A stretch of DNA of 34,905 nt from Desulfurobacterium pacificum (lineage in GTDB: Bacteria; Aquificota; Aquificia; Desulfurobacteriales; Desulfurobacteriaceae): assembly GCF_900182835.1 (NCBI RefSeq), contig NZ_FXUB01000005.1, forward strand, positions 1-34,905. The letters are read 5' to 3'. Each line of letters starts with the position of its first letter. The first letter of the stretch is position 1. A program made the position numbers and the translations under genes. Under the pieces are notes generated by a model. That model saw only the letters and a program-made list of their open reading frames with translations, was not told the origin of the DNA and searched no databases. Of this stretch, positions 1 through 6,729 are shown in pieces.

Positions 1-90
1 AAGCTTATTCGTGTCCTGTTCGCTATGCTTTCTAAGGGTCAGTGCTTTCAGCATCCTGCTCAGGCTCCGTGTTTAATTTCTGATAGTTGA
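1..90 (+). mobile_element. Possible 3' end of an IS110-family transposase gene (partial)
   Basis: Frame 1 is open from the window edge to a TGA at 88-90. The 29 residues begin KLIRVLFAMLSKGQ, which resembles the extreme C-terminus of IS110/IS116-type DEDD transposases, where an (A)RKLL-type helix and an F/Y-A-M-L-K-x-G segment close the protein. The stretch looks richer in G/C than the coding sequence next to it. It overlaps the last codons of the convergent nuoG-like gene, so the element would end at or within that gene's 3' end. Only the tail is visible, so neither the family nor intactness is certain. A competing minus-strand reading is listed under rejected items. Confidence 0.4.
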
Positions 91-2058
91 CTCCTTATAC
101 GGATAAAATAATTTTAATATTTCTATTATATCTTCATCAAATCTTTCTACAAATAGAACCTTTTTCCCAACACCACTGTCTGAAAATTCCAAAACTCTGT
201 TTCCTTTAGAAACAGATGCAACATGCTGCGAATAAACAGACAACATTCCCTTAGCGCGCTTAGACACTAAAACCAACGTATCCGTATCCTCAGGAGCACG
301 AAAAAGGTTAGAAATACCGCCCCTACTCTTCTGTAAAAACACAGGCAGTCTCTTCAAAAAAGTTTTTAAAGAAACCTTCGCTTCAACTGCGCCTTTTACA
401 GGCTTTTCCAAACCACCTAAAAGATAAAGTTTTCCCTCTTTTTCTAAAAAGGTTTCCGTAGGAATTACCAAATCAGCGTCCAAAGCAAAGTCATCAAAGA
501 AAGGAGTAAAGAGAATTTTGAATTTCCCACTTTTCAAAACAGCAAACTTTTCGTTTGAACTAACAAAATAAACGCCAACAGAAGAATTAAGACTGCTTTC
601 AGTCTCAAACTTTTCAGAAATGTAATAGGAATTAGATTCAGGCGGAATTGGATACACAGAGATACCCTGAAAAATTCCTGCAATAGTTTTTGCAATTTCT
701 TCAGATTTAATTAAGTCATAAATAGTCCCACCTATAATTAAGGAAAACTTCTTCCTGCGCAGCAGTTTATTTAAACTTTCCGAAGTTAAAATCTTTTCTA
801 CATCTTCATCAACGAAAACTCTGTATGAAACAGAATCAAGTTTTGAAGGAAACTGACCCACCCTGATGATTCTTTTTCGCTCTTGAATAACTTTTAACCT
901 TAATAGCGTTGCAATAACAGGATTGGTCTCCTCTACAAAATCCCCCACAACCACCAGAACGTCGGAATCAAAAGCTTCCTTCAAACTACAAACGTTTAAA
1001 TTCCCACTAATCTTCTTCAAAAACCTCTGATAATTAAAAGCATCTGAAACAATCCCTTTCGTCCTAAACCTGTCGGCAATCAGGTCAATCTCTTCACAAG
1101 TTAGAGAAGAATCCACAAAAACACCAAAATCCCCACCCTCCATCTTCTCTTTTACAACCTCTACAGCCTCCTCAAAAGATATTTCTTTAAAACTACCATT
1201 CTCTTTCAACAGAGGCTTTTCAAAGCGGTATTCAGAATAGACAATATCCCAGCCCCACTTCCCGTTAACGCACAGGTATCCTTTATTATCCTCATGGTTA
1301 ACCCCTATCCTGCCAACTACCCTCTTTATCTCTCCCTCACACGTATCAACTTCCATATAACAGGCACTTCCACACAGCGTACAGGTGGTCCAGGTTTTGT
1401 CCAGCTTCCACGGTCTTCCTCTATGTTTGAAGGTTCTATCCAGCAGAGAACCCACAGGACAGACATCTATACAGCTACCGCAGTGTTCACAGCCACTTTT
1501 CTCAAAATCTCCATCAAATGGCGAAACGTAAGCCCAATATCCCCTGCCTATTATTCCTAAAACCCTATTACCCATATTCTCACCGCACATTCTGATACAT
1601 CTTCTACACAAAATACACCTATCGGTATTTATAGCTATCAGCTTGCCCTCAATAAAAATCCCCTTCTTCCTTACCCCTTCCTTATACTTCACCTCTTTAG
1701 AAGCGTGCCTGAATCCTGTCATCTGAAGTTCACACTCACCAGACTTATCACACTCCTTACACTCAAGCGCGTGGTTGTTTAAAATCATCCTGATTATCGT
1801 AGCTCTTGCCTTCTTTACCTTAGGGGTATTAGTCCTAACAACCATGTTCGGCATAGCCTTTAAGGTGCAGGCAGTTACGAGCCTTGGTGCACCTTCCACT
1901 TCAACCAGACAAACACGACAAGCACCTTCAGGTCTCAACTCCTTGTGGTAACAGAAAACAGGAATAACGATACCGTTCCTCTCTGCAACCTTTAAAACGG
2001 TCTCACCAGGAAAGGCTTCACACTCTTTTCCATCTATAACTATCCTGAAGCTCTCCAT
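73..2058 (-). CDS. nuoG: NuoG-like NADH dehydrogenase / formate dehydrogenase-type iron-sulfur subunit, 661 aa
   Basis: Electron-wiring subunit that should carry electrons from the NuoEF diaphorase through a chain of Fe-S clusters. Visible in order: N-terminal [2Fe-2S] (C36, C47, C50, C64); His-Cys [4Fe-4S] (H96, C100, C103, C109); a two-cluster ferredoxin domain (C148/C151/C154/C158 and C190/C193/C196/C200); a further CxxCxxxC...C site (C226, C229, C233, C263); then a shortened molybdopterin-oxidoreductase fold. Typical complex I NuoG has one [4Fe-4S] in the ferredoxin position. Two clusters there is the layout of NAD-dependent formate dehydrogenase alpha and [FeFe] hydrogenase subunits. The protein is too short for FDH (about 900 aa) and no catalytic Cys/Sec motif was recognised, so the Mo domain is probably structural. 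ATG follows AAGGAG overlapping the nuoF stop. Membrane Nuo subunits are not in the window, so complex I versus a soluble complex is open. Confidence 0.8.
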   Translation of the reverse strand: MESFRIVIDGKECEAFPGETVLKVAERNGIVIPVFCYHKELRPEGACRVCLVEVEGAPRLVTACTLKAMPNMVVRTNTPKVKKARATIIRMILNNHALECKECDKSGECELQMTGFRHASKEVKYKEGVRKKGIFIEGKLIAINTDRCILCRRCIRMCGENMGNRVLGIIGRGYWAYVSPFDGDFEKSGCEHCGSCIDVCPVGSLLDRTFKHRGRPWKLDKTWTTCTLCGSACYMEVDTCEGEIKRVVGRIGVNHEDNKGYLCVNGKWGWDIVYSEYRFEKPLLKENGSFKEISFEEAVEVVKEKMEGGDFGVFVDSSLTCEEIDLIADRFRTKGIVSDAFNYQRFLKKISGNLNVCSLKEAFDSDVLVVVGDFVEETNPVIATLLRLKVIQERKRIIRVGQFPSKLDSVSYRVFVDEDVEKILTSESLNKLLRRKKFSLIIGGTIYDLIKSEEIAKTIAGIFQGISVYPIPPESNSYYISEKFETESSLNSSVGVYFVSSNEKFAVLKSGKFKILFTPFFDDFALDADLVIPTETFLEKEGKLYLLGGLEKPVKGAVEAKVSLKTFLKRLPVFLQKSRGGISNLFRAPEDTDTLVLVSKRAKGMLSVYSQHVASVSKGNRVLEFSDSGVGKKVLFVERFDEDIIEILKLFYPYKESTIRN

Positions 2059-2060
2059 AC

Positions 2061-3323
2061 TTACTCCTTAAAAGGGCATCTCTTTAAGGCTATATGTTTT
2101 AGATACTCATCTCTGAACTTCTTCACCGTAGAAACGGCAGGATTATGCGCAGCCATTCCCAGACCGCAAAAGGAGTTCTCCATAGTCTCAGAAATGGTTA
2201 CTATAGTTTCAAGGTCATCCTCGCTCCCCTTACCGTTCTCTATCCTGTAAAGAATCCTAACTATCCAGTCCGTTCCCTCCCTGCACGGCGCACACTTACC
2301 GCACGATTCGTGCCTGAAAAACTTTAAAAGCCTCAACGCTGCTTTCACTATGCAGTCCGTTTCATCTAAAACCATCACAGCACCTGAACCTAACATCGTT
2401 CCAGCTTTTGCAAGAGAAGGGAAATCCATCTTCACGTGAATTTCATCGGCGGTAAGAACGCAGCTGGAAGCTCCACCAGGAAAAACAGCCTTTAACTTCC
2501 TGTCTTCCTTTATGCCACCAGCATGCTCAAATATTATCTCCTCTAAAGGCGTTCCCATCGGAAGTTCGTAAACGCCGGGCTTTTTCACCTTACCGCTTAC
2601 AGAGTAAAGCTTCGGACCGGGGCAATCAGGAGAACCTATGGAAGAATACCACTCAGCTCCCCTCTCTATTATCACAGGAACGTTGGCAAGAGTCTCAACG
2701 TTATTTACAACGGTAGGTTTCCACATAAAACCGGCGTTAACAGGGAAAGGCGGCTTTATCCTCGGCTCACCCCTTTTACCCTCAAGAGACTCTATAAGAG
2801 CTGTCTCTTCACCGCATATGTAAGCACCAGCGCCGGAATGGATATGAATATCAAAAGAAAAGTCACTCCCTAAAATGTTTTCGCCTAAAAATCCCCTCTC
2901 CCTCGCCTCTTCTATAGCCTGAAGCAGTATCCTTTTCCCTATCGGATATTCTCCTCGCAGATATATATAACCGACGCTACACCCTGTAGCGTAAGCTCCT
3001 ATAAGCATTCCCTCTATGAGAGCGTGAGGGTCTTTCTCTATTATCATTCTATCCTTAAACGTGCACGGTTCACCTTCATCGGCATTGCAGACAAAGTACT
3101 TCGGTTCTTTAAAATCGGCAGCGGCAAACTCCCACTTTAAACCTGTAGGAAAACCTGCCCCGCCTCTTCCCCTTAAACCGCTCCTTTTAATCTCTTCTAT
3201 AACGTCCTGGGGCGAAAACTCCTTTAAAACCTTCCTGAAAGCCTGATAACCGCCGTGCTTCAGGTAAACGTCTATACGGTGAGAGTCCTCTCTATCAACG
3301 TTTCTGAGAATTACCCTTTCCAT
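2061..3323 (-). CDS. nuoF: NADH dehydrogenase flavoprotein subunit NuoF (FMN, NADH-binding), 420 aa
   Basis: Oxidises NADH (or reduces NAD) at FMN and passes electrons to a [4Fe-4S] cluster. Seen: the glycine-rich NADH/FMN loop RGRGGAGFPTG (51-61), the FMN segment CNADEGEP (79-86), GAGAYICGEETAL (164-176), the SLBB-type region around 240-290, and the N3 cluster ligands C341, C344, C347 with C386 in FCGLG. At 420 aa it is the normal length of a NuoF without the extra thioredoxin and ferredoxin domains of HoxF/HydB. Its start overlaps the end of nuoE by 29 bases, with an AAGGAAGG ribosome site inside nuoE. It ends 2 bases before nuoG, so the three are co-translated. Assignment to the family is firm; which complex it serves is not. 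Confidence 0.93.
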   Translation of the reverse strand: MERVILRNVDREDSHRIDVYLKHGGYQAFRKVLKEFSPQDVIEEIKRSGLRGRGGAGFPTGLKWEFAAADFKEPKYFVCNADEGEPCTFKDRMIIEKDPHALIEGMLIGAYATGCSVGYIYLRGEYPIGKRILLQAIEEARERGFLGENILGSDFSFDIHIHSGAGAYICGEETALIESLEGKRGEPRIKPPFPVNAGFMWKPTVVNNVETLANVPVIIERGAEWYSSIGSPDCPGPKLYSVSGKVKKPGVYELPMGTPLEEIIFEHAGGIKEDRKLKAVFPGGASSCVLTADEIHVKMDFPSLAKAGTMLGSGAVMVLDETDCIVKAALRLLKFFRHESCGKCAPCREGTDWIVRILYRIENGKGSEDDLETIVTISETMENSFCGLGMAAHNPAVSTVKKFRDEYLKHIALKRCPFKE

Positions 3324-3807
3324 TACGTTCCTTCCTTTTAAGCTCTTCTAAAACAGCAATCGCCTTTTCAGGTGTAAGGTGGGTAAACCTTTCCTCGTTA
3401 ACCGTCATTGCAGGCGCACCGTCACACAACCCCATACACTCAGCTTCCTCAATCGTAAAAAGCCCATCTTCCGTAGTTTCACCAGGCTTAACACCAAAGT
3501 AACTACAGAGAGCCTGCAGGATAGATTCACCGCCGTTCAACATACAGGAAAGGTTAGTGCAAACTCTCACAACGTATTTGCCCTTTCTTTGAGTATGATA
3601 CATGGCGTAAAAGTGCGCAACTTCCTCAACCTCTATCGGTTTGACGCCTAAAAGCTTGGCTATCACCTCTATATGCTCAGGCAAAATTGCAGAAAACCGC
3701 TTCTCTGCAATCCACAGCGCAGGCATAATTAAGGAACGAAAAGATGGATAAGGAGAACTTTCCTTCAGCTCTTCAATCTCTTTAATTAGTATCTCTAAAT
3801 CATTCAT
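3295..3807 (-). CDS. nuoE: NADH dehydrogenase 24 kDa subunit NuoE ([2Fe-2S] thioredoxin-like), 170 aa
   Basis: First gene of the nuoE-F-G module. It carries a thioredoxin-fold [2Fe-2S] cluster next to the FMN of NuoF. Ligands are visible as C83-x4-C88 (CTNLSC) and C124-x3-C128 (CMGLC), the standard NuoE/HoxE pattern. The N-terminal helical bundle (about 1-70) contains the usual VEEVAHFYAMY segment. The length matches the family (150-180 aa). The Lys/Arg/Asn-rich last dozen residues are coded in the overlap with nuoF and are probably a disordered tail. ATG at 3807 is preceded by GAAGGTG and by an extended -10 promoter about 40 bases upstream. Confidence 0.93.
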   Translation of the reverse strand: MNDLEILIKEIEELKESSPYPSFRSLIMPALWIAEKRFSAILPEHIEVIAKLLGVKPIEVEEVAHFYAMYHTQRKGKYVVRVCTNLSCMLNGGESILQALCSYFGVKPGETTEDGLFTIEEAECMGLCDGAPAMTVNEERFTHLTPEKAIAVLEELKRKERNGKGNSQKR

Positions 3808-3844
3808 CTGAACACCTTCAAAATATTCTCAATCTCCTATTGAA

Positions 3845-3853
3845 ATTATACCA
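3845..3853 (-). promoter_or_regulatory. Extended -10 promoter for nuoEFG
   Basis: Read on the minus strand this is TGGTATAAT: a perfect TATAAT with the extended TGn. It lies 38 bases upstream of the nuoE start codon. No good -35 box is visible, as expected for an extended -10 promoter. Confidence 0.5.
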
Positions 3854-3889
3854 GAACGTTATTTCTCTCCTACACAAATTTAAAGCTAC

Positions 3890-3917
3890 TTGACTTATTT
3901 AGTTAATTGTCTAAATT
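3890..3917 (+). promoter_or_regulatory. Candidate promoter with embedded dyad for the ferredoxin gene
   Basis: TTGACT (3890-3895), a 16-base spacer and TAAATT (3912-3917) fit a sigma-70-type promoter. The imperfect palindrome TTAGTTAATTGTCTAA (3899-3914, 12 of 16 positions symmetric) fills the spacer and could be an operator. Start of transcription would fall near 3924, just before the AAGGAGGG ribosome site. No transcript evidence exists, so this is a proposal. Confidence 0.35.
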
Positions 3918-3947
3918 CTCCTAAAGAAATTCACAAGGAGGGACGAA

Positions 3948-4313
3948 ATGAAGGACCTATTAGGAAGAGAAGTAAAAGACCTATCAAAAGAACTCTGGTG
4001 GGGAGTCCCAAGAAATCAGATTGAGTGGTACCCAACTATAGATTACGAGAAATGTATCGGGTGCGGAATCTGTTTTATTACATGTGCAGGAAAGAAAGTT
4101 TTTGACTGGGATATAGAAAAAAACAGACCGATTGTAGCAAGACCTTACAACTGCATGGTTGGCTGTACAACGTGTGCAAACCTCTGTCCCGTTAAAGCTA
4201 TCTCCTTCCCCAGCGATGAATACGTAAAGAAGCTGGTAAAAGAATTAAAATTGATTGAAAAAGCAAAGAAGATACTTGAAGAAGCTATAAAGAAGCAGCA
4301 AAAGGGGGAGTAA
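3948..4313 (+). CDS. Small 2x[4Fe-4S] ferredoxin-family protein, 121 aa
   Basis: Likely soluble low-potential electron carrier or small subunit of an oxidoreductase. The first cluster motif is C36-x2-C39-x2-C42-x3-C46. The second is C69-x3-C73-x2-C76-x3-C80-P, one residue longer than the usual CxxCxxCxxxCP, and the stretch between the motifs is long (22 residues). A 30-residue N-terminal extension rich in Trp (LWWGVP, IEWYP) precedes the fold, and a Lys/Glu-rich helix (about 92-121) follows. A strong AAGGAGGG site sits 8 bases before ATG. It is divergent from nuoEFG and shares their control region, so a link to the same electron chain is plausible but inferred. Confidence 0.8.
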   Translation: MKDLLGREVKDLSKELWWGVPRNQIEWYPTIDYEKCIGCGICFITCAGKKVFDWDIEKNRPIVARPYNCMVGCTTCANLCPVKAISFPSDEYVKKLVKELKLIEKAKKILEEAIKKQQKGE

Positions 4314-4322
4314 ATCCCCCTT
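4302..4322. terminator. Bidirectional terminator shared by convergent genes
   Basis: AAGGGGGA (4302-4309), loop GTAAA, TCCCCCTT (4315-4322): a perfect 8-bp stem. The ferredoxin stop codon is in the loop and the stop of the opposite fumarase gene starts inside the right arm. Minus-strand reading continues into TTTT; plus-strand reading into AAATTT. Confidence 0.65.
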
Positions 4323-4884
4323 AAATTTCTATAAGCTGATACTTCTTTCTTCCCATCTCATAAAGGTCGTTTCCATAAATATCGTTAATAACGAAAGCTG
4401 GAAAATCCACCACCTCCAACCTTCTCACAGCTTCAGGTCCTAAATCTTCGTAAGCAATAACTTCCGCCTTCTTAACGCACCTTGCAAGGTAAGCAGCTGC
4501 CCCACCTACAGCTCCAAAATAAACGCCCTTAAACTTTTTAATCGCCTCTTTTACCTCCTCGTTCCTTGCCCCTTTACCTATCATACCTTTCAATCCAACC
4601 TCTAAAAGCTTAGGCGCGTAAGGGTCCATCCTGTAACTCGTAGTAGGTCCTACAGAACCTATAGGTTTACCCGGTTTAGCAGGAGCAGGACCAGCGTAGT
4701 AAATAATCTGCCCCTTAACGTCAAACGGCAGAGGTTCACCTTTTTTTAGCGCTTCAACCATTCTTTTATGAGCAGCATCCCTTGCAGTATAGATAACGCC
4801 AGAAATGAGAACAAAATCACCAGCTTTTAAACTTTCAACAACGCTGTCGTCTAAAATAGGTGCAGTAATCCTTATTGCAGACAT
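4321..4884 (-). CDS. fumB: Class I fumarate hydratase, beta (C-terminal) subunit, 187 aa
   Basis: Half of the two-subunit [4Fe-4S] fumarase (or L-tartrate dehydratase) seen in archaea and many anaerobes. It interconverts malate and fumarate, a step of both oxidative and reductive TCA cycles. Family marks: SGVIYTARDAAHKR early, then GPTTSYRMDPYAP in the middle, GKGAR, and a GGAAAYLA loop. The Fe-S cysteines belong to the alpha subunit, which is not in this window, so the partner is elsewhere. ATG at 4884 is chosen because GGGAGG lies 5 bases before it. A longer reading from 4923 would add 13 residues with no ribosome site. L-tartrate dehydratase beta is the main alternative; core-metabolism context favours fumarase. 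Confidence 0.82.
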   Translation of the reverse strand: MSAIRITAPILDDSVVESLKAGDFVLISGVIYTARDAAHKRMVEALKKGEPLPFDVKGQIIYYAGPAPAKPGKPIGSVGPTTSYRMDPYAPKLLEVGLKGMIGKGARNEEVKEAIKKFKGVYFGAVGGAAAYLARCVKKAEVIAYEDLGPEAVRRLEVVDFPAFVINDIYGNDLYEMGRKKYQLIEI

Positions 4885-4913
4885 GCAAACCTCCCATCTC
4901 TTAATACCAGCAT

Positions 4914-4919
4914 AGTATA
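4914..4919 (-). promoter_or_regulatory. Possible -10 box for the fumarase subunit gene
   Basis: TATACT on the minus strand, 29 bases before the ATG at 4884. No convincing -35 element was found, so confidence is low. Confidence 0.3.
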
Positions 4920-4969
4920 GCAAATGGAATAAATTTCCACCTCAAATCCAATCAGGGAGTAACCGGTAG

Positions 4970-5749
4970 ATGAAAGGAAAAACGGCGCTACTCGCAGTAG
5001 TATTTACAGCTTCCATAGGAGCTCTCTTAACTACAGCAAAAGATTGCAGCGCCGAAAAAGAAAACTACAGCAAGCAGACCGTTAAACTGCACGAAGTTCC
5101 ATCTACGCCATATCCATCTCACGTTTCTCTCTCCTATCTACCGCCGAAAGAGAGGAAGAAAGAATTTATAAAGCTCATGCTTCCCCTGATAGAGAAAGCC
5201 AACGAAGAGGTAATGAAAGAAAGAAAATTTTTACTGAGCATAAAAGGAAAAAAGAAACTGACGCCTTTAGAAGAAAAGAAACTTAAAGAATTGAAAAAAA
5301 AGTATAAAGCCGATTCTTATGAGGAACTACTAAAAAGGGTAAACATCGTTCCTGTAAGTCTCGTCTTGGCTCAGGCTGCAATAGAGAGCGGCTGGGGAAC
5401 GTCCCGCTTCTTTACAGAGGCAAACAACGCGTTCGGTATCTACTCCTATTCAAAAAAACGCAAATGCCTGAAAGCAAAGAAGAGCGGCGCATGCCTTAAA
5501 GTCTATCCAGACCTTTACGAATCGGTAAAAGATTACATATACAACATTAACGTAAGCTGGGCTTACAAAGATTTTAGAGATGCAAGGAGTAAAGGTGCAT
5601 CACTTGACACGCTTATAAAAGAATTGGAAAAATACTCCGTAATGAGAAAACAGTACACGGAGTTAGTAAAAAATGTCATTAAGAATAATAACCTTACTGA
5701 TTTTGACGGTTACGCTCTATCTTTTACCGGCAGTGGCAGCTCCAGATAA
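4970..5749 (+). CDS. Exported Bax-like glucosaminidase-family wall hydrolase, 259 aa
   Basis: Predicted periplasmic peptidoglycan hydrolase (N-acetylglucosaminidase superfamily, Bax branch). Residues 1-28 form a signal peptide: Lys-rich start, hydrophobic ALLAVVFTASIGALL, then a polar C-region ending near CSA. Residues 30-125 are charged and helical. The catalytic fold begins at about 126: VPVSLVLAQAAIESGWG, with the likely acid E139, followed by FFTEANNAFGIYS and a YPDLYESVKDYIYNIN helix. All are typical of Bax. The ribosome site CAGGGAGT lies about 10 bases before ATG. The last 26 codons overlap the next gene in another frame (77 bases), so the C-terminal tail after about residue 238 is probably not part of the fold. 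Substrate is inferred. Confidence 0.8.
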   Translation: MKGKTALLAVVFTASIGALLTTAKDCSAEKENYSKQTVKLHEVPSTPYPSHVSLSYLPPKERKKEFIKLMLPLIEKANEEVMKERKFLLSIKGKKKLTPLEEKKLKELKKKYKADSYEELLKRVNIVPVSLVLAQAAIESGWGTSRFFTEANNAFGIYSYSKKRKCLKAKKSGACLKVYPDLYESVKDYIYNINVSWAYKDFRDARSKGASLDTLIKELEKYSVMRKQYTELVKNVIKNNNLTDFDGYALSFTGSGSSR

Positions 5750-6728
5750 CTACGCTACAGTTTTTATATTTCACCGCTTCGGGGACCAAAGATATCCTTC
5801 CACTTCTGTGCCTATGCGAGATTTTGAAAAGGAAATGAAATACTTAAAAACGCACAACTACAACGTGATTTCAGTGAAAAAGCTATACGATATCGTTTCT
5901 TCAGGTAAACCTATCCCTCCCAAAACGGTCGTCATCACAATAGATGACGGATATGAAACAACAATGAAAGCTTTTAAAATTTTGAAGAAGTACAAATTTC
6001 CATTTACAGTTTTCCTCTACACAGCAGCCATAAACCGATATCCCGACTTTCTCACCCTCAAACAGATAAAGGAAATGGAAGAGTCAGGATTAGTTACGTT
6101 CGGAAATCACTTATACGACCATCCCAACTTAGGCTGGAAAAGATTACACCTTCCAAAAGACAAATACGTTAAACTGCTTAAAAGAGAGGAAAGAAAATCA
6201 AGGAAAAGGTTCAAAAGGCTGTTAGGCTACGAACCGGAATTCTTAGCTTTTCCTTACGGAGACTACGACAAAATAAGCCTGAAGTTTTTTAGGAATAGGT
6301 ATAAACTTCTTTTCTCTCAGGATAGAGGTGCTTTCTCCGGTAGAGAATTTCCCGTTCCGAGAATGGCTGTTGTAGGTTCCCAGTCAGGATTTAAGCTATT
6401 TGTAGAAGACCTCAACATAGAGCCCCTACCTGTAGTAAAACATACGCCAGACATAGGATTGACAGACAAAAATCCGGTTAGCGTCAGCTTTGAAATAGAA
6501 AACCCCGAAAACTATCATTACTGTTCAATCTACGCTACAGGAGTCGGCTGGCTGAACAACGTTGAAAAAAAAGGAAACGTCGTTAAACTCAAAGATAAGC
6601 TAACGCTCGTCAAGTATAAAACCCGAATAGGAATAAGGTGCTACGACAAAAGAACCGGTAAAAAAGCGGAATTCTTCTTTTTAGTTTTAGAGAAAAAGCC
6701 GGGAAAATCCCCGGCTCTCACAAACTAA
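5673..6728 (+). CDS. Exported NodB-type polysaccharide deacetylase, 351 aa
   Basis: Predicted metal-dependent deacetylase acting on N-acetylated glycans (peptidoglycan or exopolysaccharide) outside the cytoplasm. Residues 1-23 are a signal peptide (MSLR then a Leu/Ile/Val core, AVAA end). NodB motifs: motif 1 TIDDG with D91/D92, motif 2 H146-x3-H150 (GNHLYDH) as zinc ligands, motif 3 FPYGDYD (193-199). Residues about 240-351 form an additional region that looks beta-rich and could be an Ig-like module. ATG at 5673 is supported by GGAG 11 bases upstream and because it gives a clean signal peptide. Its start lies inside the glucosaminidase gene, so the two are probably translationally coupled and act on the same polymer. 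Confidence 0.82.
   Translation: MSLRIITLLILTVTLYLLPAVAAPDNYATVFIFHRFGDQRYPSTSVPMRDFEKEMKYLKTHNYNVISVKKLYDIVSSGKPIPPKTVVITIDDGYETTMKAFKILKKYKFPFTVFLYTAAINRYPDFLTLKQIKEMEESGLVTFGNHLYDHPNLGWKRLHLPKDKYVKLLKREERKSRKRFKRLLGYEPEFLAFPYGDYDKISLKFFRNRYKLLFSQDRGAFSGREFPVPRMAVVGSQSGFKLFVEDLNIEPLPVVKHTPDIGLTDKNPVSVSFEIENPENYHYCSIYATGVGWLNNVEKKGNVVKLKDKLTLVKYKTRIGIRCYDKRTGKKAEFFFLVLEKKPGKSPALTN
6697..6716 (-). terminator. Intrinsic terminator of the aldolase operon, inside the deacetylase 3' end
   Basis: AGCCGGG and CCCGGCT form a 7-bp G/C stem around a 6-base loop. On the minus strand it is followed by TTTTTCTC. It lies in the last codons of the convergent deacetylase gene, so terminator and coding sequence share the same bases. 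Confidence 0.65.
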
Positions 6729-6729
6729 T

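Noticed and set aside
1-54. Minus-strand open frame starting MLKALTLRKH and running off the left edge, 18 bases after the nuoG stop.
   Set aside because: It could be a next operon gene with CGGAG upstream, but 18 codons resemble no family I know. The plus-strand reading of the same bases resembles a transposase end better.
73-2058. [FeFe] hydrogenase or active formate dehydrogenase.
   Set aside because: The Fe-S domains resemble these, but no H-cluster Cys motifs follow. The Mo domain is too short and no catalytic Cys/Sec motif was recognised.
4321-4923. Longer start for the fumarase subunit at 4923.
   Set aside because: There is no ribosome site, and the extra residues do not look like the family. 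GGGAGG fits the start at 4884.
5673-5749. Frameshift joining the glucosaminidase and deacetylase into one protein.
   Set aside because: The glucosaminidase fold is complete before the overlap, and the deacetylase begins with a clean signal peptide and its own GGAG site.
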